Positions 60,887 through 64,000 of a stretch of 64,000 nt of DNA are shown here, piece after piece. Each line of letters begins with the position of its first letter. Positions within the stretch are counted from its first letter, which is position 1. This stretch comes from Staphylococcus simiae (GTDB taxonomy: Bacteria > Bacillota > Bacilli > Staphylococcales > Staphylococcaceae): positions 868,001-932,000 of the forward strand of contig NZ_CP071589.1 of the NCBI RefSeq assembly GCF_017357005.1, written 5' to 3'. The notes under the pieces were generated by a model. That model was not told the origin of the DNA and searched no databases. It worked only from the letters and a program-made list of their open reading frames with translations. Both the position numbers and the translations under genes were made by a program.

Positions 60887-61105
60887 TTACTCACTTGTAA
60901 AAGCCTCCAGGTTGTTATATTCTGTAACATACATTTGAAATGCTTCTTCATTCTTGTTAACGAGAGCTTGATCAATCAGATCTTCAAGTTGTTGTTTTCT
61001 AACTTCTCTCAAGGCTTCATCGATGATTAATTCAATACCTAAATCATTAACAGTAGTCACAAATTGTTCGAGCGTTGTGTGCTTAACATGTGTATTGTAT
61101 TTCAT
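60887..61105 (-). CDS. IDEAL-domain small protein
   Basis: 72 residues, helical and charged. The C-terminal part, LIDQALVNKNEEAFQMY (about 43-59), matches the IDEAL domain (IDxALxxxDxxxF) of short Firmicute proteins. B. subtilis places an IDEAL protein (YhzC) beside comK, and the same arrangement holds here, divergent from comK. Role unknown; an adaptor or regulatory function for ComK would be a guess. GAAAGGTAGTGATTTAA precedes the ATG. Confidence 0.85.
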   Translation of the reverse strand: MKYNTHVKHTTLEQFVTTVNDLGIELIIDEALREVRKQQLEDLIDQALVNKNEEAFQMYVTEYNNLEAFTSE

Positions 61106-61312
61106 TTAAATCACTACCTTTCTCTAATTTATAGTTAGTATACATTTTTTTAATTTTGAAATCAATGAATATTCTGACTATTTTAATAATATTAATGTAA
61201 AATTATACTAAAGGAATAACTTGACATTAGATAATATTATTATAAAATATTTTATATTATCAGTTGTTTAGATAATTGATAATGAATAATTTAATAAAGT
61301 GAGGTAATGCCT

Positions 61313-61882
61313 ATGCATTCACAAAGTGTTTATGTTATTCATAAAGGAGATATGGTTATTCGTCCAGCTACAGATGAATATGATCAACCTAATGGCAGTG
61401 AAATTATTCGCTTCGATCAAACTAGGATACATAGTCCATTTAAAGTTCAAAAAATAATCGAGCGCTCTTGTAAATTTTATGGCAATACATATTTAGGTAA
61501 AAAAGCTGAAACAAATCGTATTACTTCCATTTCAAGTAAACCACCAATTTTATTGACGCCACTTTTCCCAACTTACTTTTTCCCTACACATTCTGATAGA
61601 CAACGAGAAAATATTTGGATTAATATGCATTACATTGAAGAAATTAAAGAATTAAAAAACCGCAAATGTCGTATTACTTTTATTAATAACGAAAGTATCA
61701 TCCTACATGTTTCATACCACAGTTTATGGCACCAATATACTAATGCTATTTTATACTACTATCTTGTTGATAAACAATCCCGCATGATATCAAGAAACCC
61801 GGATCAACCAATTGACTATAATAAAGCAACACTCAATATTTTTGAAGCATTAACGCGATATTCTTTATTTGAAGATAAATAA
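61313..61882 (+). CDS. comK: ComK-family competence transcription factor
   Basis: About 189 residues, the full ComK length. The central DNA-binding portion with FYGNTYLGKKAETNRIT near 53-69 and PTYFFPTHSDRQ near 84-95 is intact. In S. aureus this is ComK1, silent in normal culture. The ATG at 61313 has GAGG eight bases upstream; the in-frame ATG at 61307 is only two bases away from it and is rejected. MecA, which degrades ComK in Bacillus, and CoiA are also in this window. No frameshift or stop was found. Confidence 0.93.
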   Translation: MHSQSVYVIHKGDMVIRPATDEYDQPNGSEIIRFDQTRIHSPFKVQKIIERSCKFYGNTYLGKKAETNRITSISSKPPILLTPLFPTYFFPTHSDRQRENIWINMHYIEEIKELKNRKCRITFINNESIILHVSYHSLWHQYTNAILYYYLVDKQSRMISRNPDQPIDYNKATLNIFEALTRYSLFEDK

Positions 61883-61895
61883 ATTGTTTATAATT

Positions 61896-61948
61896 AAAAT
61901 ATGCGGAATGTTTTATAACTATAGTGTAAATGTTCTGCATATTTTTTT
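61896..61948 (+). terminator. Terminator after comK
   Basis: AAAATATGCGGAA pairs with TTCTGCATATTTT (one G-U) around a long loop, followed by a run of T. Confidence 0.75.
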
Positions 61949-61958
61949 GTACTTTCTC

Positions 61959-61986
61959 TTGCAAATTGAGTTAATCTTGTTATAAT
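61959..61986 (+). promoter_or_regulatory. Promoter of the tRNA pair
   Basis: TTGCAA (61959-61964), 16-base spacer, TATAAT (61981-61986), about 40 bases before the first tRNA. Confidence 0.65.
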
Positions 61987-62025
61987 AATATTTGTGCTTG
62001 ATATTGATAACACTTTAATAATTAT

Positions 62026-62100
62026 TCCACAGTAGCTCAGTGGTAGAGCTATCGGCTGTTAACCGATCGGTCGTAGGTTCGAGTCCTACCTGTGGAGCCA
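62026..62100 (+). tRNA. tRNA-Asn (anticodon GTT)
   Basis: 75-nt cloverleaf from TCCACAG to CTGTGGAG with encoded CCA (62098-62100). D-arm GCTCAGTGGTAGAGC, anticodon GTT at 62058-62060, T-arm GTTCGAGTC. Confidence 0.97.
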
Positions 62101-62102
62101 TT

Positions 62103-62191
62103 GGAAACGTACTCAAGTTGGCTGAAGAGGCGCCCCTGCTAAGGGTGTAGGTCGCGAGAGCGGCGCGAGGGTTCGAATCCCTCCGTTTCCG
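62103..62191 (+). tRNA. tRNA-Ser (anticodon GCT)
   Basis: 89-nt type II tRNA with long variable arm (GTCGCGAGAGCGGC region). Acceptor arms GGAAACG/CGTTTCC, anticodon GCT at 62138-62140, T-loop GTTCGAATC. The 3' CCA is not encoded. It lies two bases after tRNA-Asn, so the two are co-transcribed. Confidence 0.97.
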
Positions 62192-62234
62192 TTATTTAGT
62201 AAAAGTTAGTGTGGATGTGATTCATACTATTGCG

Positions 62235-62266
62235 AAGAACGTTGTTAACTCAGCGTTCTTTTTTAT
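62235..62266 (+). terminator. Terminator of the tRNA transcript
   Basis: AAGAACG (62235-62241) pairs with CGTTCTT (62254-62260), followed by a T-run. Confidence 0.75.
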
Positions 62267-62301
62267 TTTGTTAAAATCTATTAAAGTTTGTTATGAAAAT
62301 T

Positions 62302-62477
62302 GGTTCTCTGTCAAATTGGACTGATGCATAATTATTTTTTCAAGCCTCGCGTTCCTAGGTTGCTGTCTCAGCCTGTAGTCTTCGACTAGCACTGCTCCCT
62401 CAGGAGTCTCGGCTTCAAAATAATTTATATTTTAAACTATAAAATTTTTATTTATCAGTCCTAAAAAATAGAGAACC
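62302..62477. repeat. Bare scaffold of the STAR-associated repeat, family A copy 2
   Basis: 176 bases sharing both ends and the inner landmarks of 39766-40228: AAATTGGACTGAT, CCTAGG(T/G)TGCTGTCTCAGCCT, GTCTTCGACTAGCACTG, CTCAGGAGTCTCGGCTTCAAA and TTTATCAGTCCTAAAAAAT. It has none of the GTTGGGxCCC hairpin cassettes. The ends are inverted copies (GGTTCTC...GGACTGAT versus ATCAGTCC...GAGAACC). Confidence 0.82.
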
Positions 62478-62549
62478 TAAATATATTATGATTAAAGTCA
62501 ATTCAACCTTTACTATAAGTGTTGGGTTGATTTTTTGTTGTTAATAAAA

Positions 62550-62590
62550 AACAGATTTTAGATAAAATTATAATTCATCTAAAATCTGTT
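62550..62590 (-). terminator. Terminator of the TM2 / small-peptide transcript (minus strand)
   Basis: Perfect 14-base stem AACAGATTTTAGAT (62550-62563) with ATCTAAAATCTGTT (62577-62590). On the minus strand it is followed by TTTTATTAAC. Confidence 0.85.
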
Positions 62591-62601
62591 GAATATTTAT
62601 G

Positions 62602-62697
62602 TTATTGATTTTTATTACTAGACATTTTATTACGAATAAATTTAACTACATACCCTACAATAAGAATTCTTGCAATTCGTTTAATAATATTTTTCAT
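62602..62697 (-). CDS. Predicted 31-residue basic hydrophobic peptide
   Basis: A short frame beginning MKNIIKRIARILIVGYVVKF and ending in a polar tail (SSNKNQ). The ATG at 62697 follows AGGGGTTGAAAAA on the minus strand, and the stop is 12 bases before a strong terminator. It lies 64 bases downstream of the TM2-protein gene in the same direction. The N-terminal 20 residues form a basic amphipathic or membrane helix. No family is recognised. It could be a small membrane protein or modulin-like peptide; equally it may not be translated. Confidence 0.5.
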   Translation of the reverse strand: MKNIIKRIARILIVGYVVKFIRNKMSSNKNQ

Positions 62698-62761
62698 TTT
62701 TTCAACCCCTGTCATTAGTGATAGAGTTTATATACCCTTATTAATTAATTGTATGTGTATA

Positions 62762-62989
62762 TTATGTTGTTTTTTCTTTTTTAGGAAAGACAATATAACC
62801 ATCTTTATCAGCTTTTTTAGTGAATATAACTATAATAGCATTGATAATGGCAACAACACTTGGTATGCCTGTCCAGAAAAAGAGTAAGTGTAATAATCCT
62901 TGACCGAATTGATCAGCATAAAACTTATGAACACCTACGCCTCCAAGAAATATTGCTACTAATACATAAATCGTTTTATTAACCTTCAT
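62762..62989 (-). CDS. TM2-domain membrane protein
   Basis: 75 residues, two helices: about 5-22 (VLVAIFLGGVGVHKFYADQ, the TM2 signature GxxGxHxFY) and about 33-54, joined by a short loop with Gly and Trp, then a basic tail with KKADKDGY. TM2 proteins are common and poorly understood. Start at 62989, where AAGGAG lies nine bases upstream; an in-frame TTG at 62998 overlaps the spacer. First gene of a small minus-strand transcript. Confidence 0.88.
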   Translation of the reverse strand: MKVNKTIYVLVAIFLGGVGVHKFYADQFGQGLLHLLFFWTGIPSVVAIINAIIVIFTKKADKDGYIVFPKKEKTT

Positions 62990-63131
62990 AATATTCAACT
63001 CCTTTTATTAATACGTAACAATTCGTCGTGTCATTTCAACTTAATATCATCATATCATTTTCAAGCTAATTATTTTAACAAAATCAAATATTTACTATAA
63101 TAAAGTGATAAAGGAAGAAGGACTGATAGTT

Positions 63132-63698
63132 ATGATTCGACAAGCAACTATATCTGATTGCCCAACAATTGCACAATTAATTTATATCGTCTGGCAAGAT
63201 ATGGAATTAGATCTAGTAAAAGAAGCGCCTAAAGCACAAGTCATTGATGCTATTATCAAAAGTTGTACTGAGGTGACGTATAGAACGTATTACCAACATA
63301 TTTGGGTCTATGAAGTAGCTGGAGAAATAGCAGGTTGTATTATAGCTTATAATGCGAATAAAGAACTAACGTATGAACAACAATGGAACGCACTTGATTT
63401 ACCATTACATATAAAGAAATATGGCTCTCCGTTACCTGTTAAAGAAGCAAAAGATAACGAGTATTATATTGAAACTGTTGCAGTCTTTGACCGATTTAGA
63501 AGACAAGGTATCGCTACGAAATTATTAACGTATCTGCTTCAACAACAGCCAACATTACTTTGGAGCTTAAATTGCGACAAATATAATGATCAAGCATTTA
63601 AGTTATATCAAAAAGTAGGATTTATATATGAAGATGACATTACATTATATGATCATGACTATTATCATATGGTTTATCAAACTTTAATTGATAAGTAA
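63132..63698 (+). CDS. GNAT-family N-acetyltransferase
   Basis: 188-residue acetyl-CoA-dependent acetyltransferase. The acetyl-CoA-binding motif A is VAVFDRFRRQGIATKLLTYL near 117-136 with the R/QxxGxxA pyrophosphate loop RRQGIA. Motif B, FKLYQKVGF near 156-164, closes the fold. Substrate not predictable. The ATG at 63132 (MIRQATISD) is chosen because AGAAGGA lies nine bases upstream; an earlier in-frame codon at 63105 has no site. Single gene between terminators. Confidence 0.88.
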   Translation: MIRQATISDCPTIAQLIYIVWQDMELDLVKEAPKAQVIDAIIKSCTEVTYRTYYQHIWVYEVAGEIAGCIIAYNANKELTYEQQWNALDLPLHIKKYGSPLPVKEAKDNEYYIETVAVFDRFRRQGIATKLLTYLLQQQPTLLWSLNCDKYNDQAFKLYQKVGFIYEDDITLYDHDYYHMVYQTLIDK

Positions 63699-63702
63699 AT
63701 AC

Positions 63703-63750
63703 AAAACACTCGTTAAAACGATTGGAATCGTCTTAACGAGTGTTATAAGG
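63703..63750. terminator. Bidirectional terminator between the GNAT gene and menA
   Basis: AACACTCGTTAAAACGATT pairs with AATCGTCTTAACGAGTGTT across a 2-base turn, one mismatch. Confidence 0.85.
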
Positions 63751-63760
63751 TTAATACTAT

Positions 63761-64000
63761 TTAAATACCTGCTAAAACAGCACTGATATAAATTCCTAAA
63801 GCATATAATAAGCCGAAGAAGGTATTAGTTTTACCTGCTGCTGCCATCGCTGGCATCATTGTTTGAGGTGTATCATTCTTTTTGAATCGTCTAATCACTT
63901 TAATTGGCATTGGGAAAGAGAATAAGACGAGTAAGTAAAATAGTGAACCACCAGGTTTAATAAATATAGTTACAATTACAAATAAATAAGCAATGATATA
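63761..64000 (-). CDS. menA: MenA, 1,4-dihydroxy-2-naphthoate prenyltransferase, C-terminal part
   Basis: Last 79 residues of a UbiA-family membrane prenyltransferase; the rest lies right of the window. Reading the minus strand gives three hydrophobic segments and the stretch MPAMAAAGKTNTFFGLLYAL before the final SAVLAGI. This end pattern and the position after the GNAT gene match staphylococcal menA, which makes demethylmenaquinone for respiration and lies beside the other men genes. The call rests on a short fragment and synteny. Confidence 0.75.
   Translation of the reverse strand, partial: YIIAYLFVIVTIFIKPGGSLFYLLVLFSFPMPIKVIRRFKKNDTPQTMMPAMAAAGKTNTFFGLLYALGIYISAVLAGI

Overview
The window is a stretch of low-GC Firmicute core chromosome from a Staphylococcus. 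Gene content and order (addB-addA, cdr, sufT, clpB, fabH-fabF, opp, trpS, spx, mecA, coiA, pepF, rsaE, spxH, relQ, nadK, mgtE, cpaA, fabI, ltaA-ugtP, murE, prfC, ktrD, lplA, comK, menA) match the S. aureus chromosome as I remember it. Essential proteins such as FabI, FabH and ClpB look roughly 95% identical to S. aureus, while UPF0344/YisL looks nearer 75%. Two blocks I would expect in S. aureus are missing: opp4 after opp3, and the clpB-fabH segment that carries eapH2. I infer a close relative outside the S. aureus/argenteus core, with S. simiae as one possibility. No alignment was run.

Layout. 1-6311: AddAB recombination nuclease, AddB cut by the left edge. 6438-10671: a fumarylacetoacetase-fold enzyme, a small membrane protein, CoA-disulfide reductase, a HAD phosphatase and SufT. 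11293-15938: a membrane O-acyltransferase and ClpB behind a CtsR operator. 16306-18908: FapR-controlled fabH-fabF. 19572-25284: the Opp3 oligopeptide transporter. 25497-32825: trpS and the Spx/MecA/SpxH regulatory cluster with coiA, pepF, a truncated haemoglobin and the small RNA RsaE. 32966-39673: a CYTH protein, then UPF0738-relQ-nadK-rlu-mgtE-cpaA in one direction. 39766-40228: a STAR-type repeat. 40460-48275: fabI, two transporters, an esterase, a 2H phosphoesterase and the ltaA/ugtP lipoteichoic acid pair. 48913-53374: murE-small ORF-prfC, then a manganese riboswitch before a TerC-family gene. 53588-61882: an HtrA-like protease, ktrD, a 5'-nucleotidase-like protein, lplA and comK. 62026-64000: two tRNAs, a bare repeat scaffold, small membrane proteins, an acetyltransferase and the end of menA.

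Functional threads. Protein quality control and thiol stress are linked through ClpB, Spx, SpxH (Spx adaptor), MecA (ClpC adaptor), Cdr and SufT. Ion homeostasis is represented by KtrD, CpaA, MgtE and TerC; the first two belong to families controlled by c-di-AMP. Envelope synthesis is represented by FabH/F/I, UgtP/LtaA, MurE and the acyltransferase. DNA-uptake genes (comK, coiA, mecA and an IDEAL-domain neighbour) are all intact.

I saw no prophage, intact insertion sequence, CRISPR array or resistance island. The most unusual material is intergenic: two repeat families, one with compensatory base changes; a long perfect palindrome nested inside a terminator; a rod-like hairpin after ktrD; and a 31-codon ORF after a TM2 gene. 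None of these amounts to a clearly new biological system.
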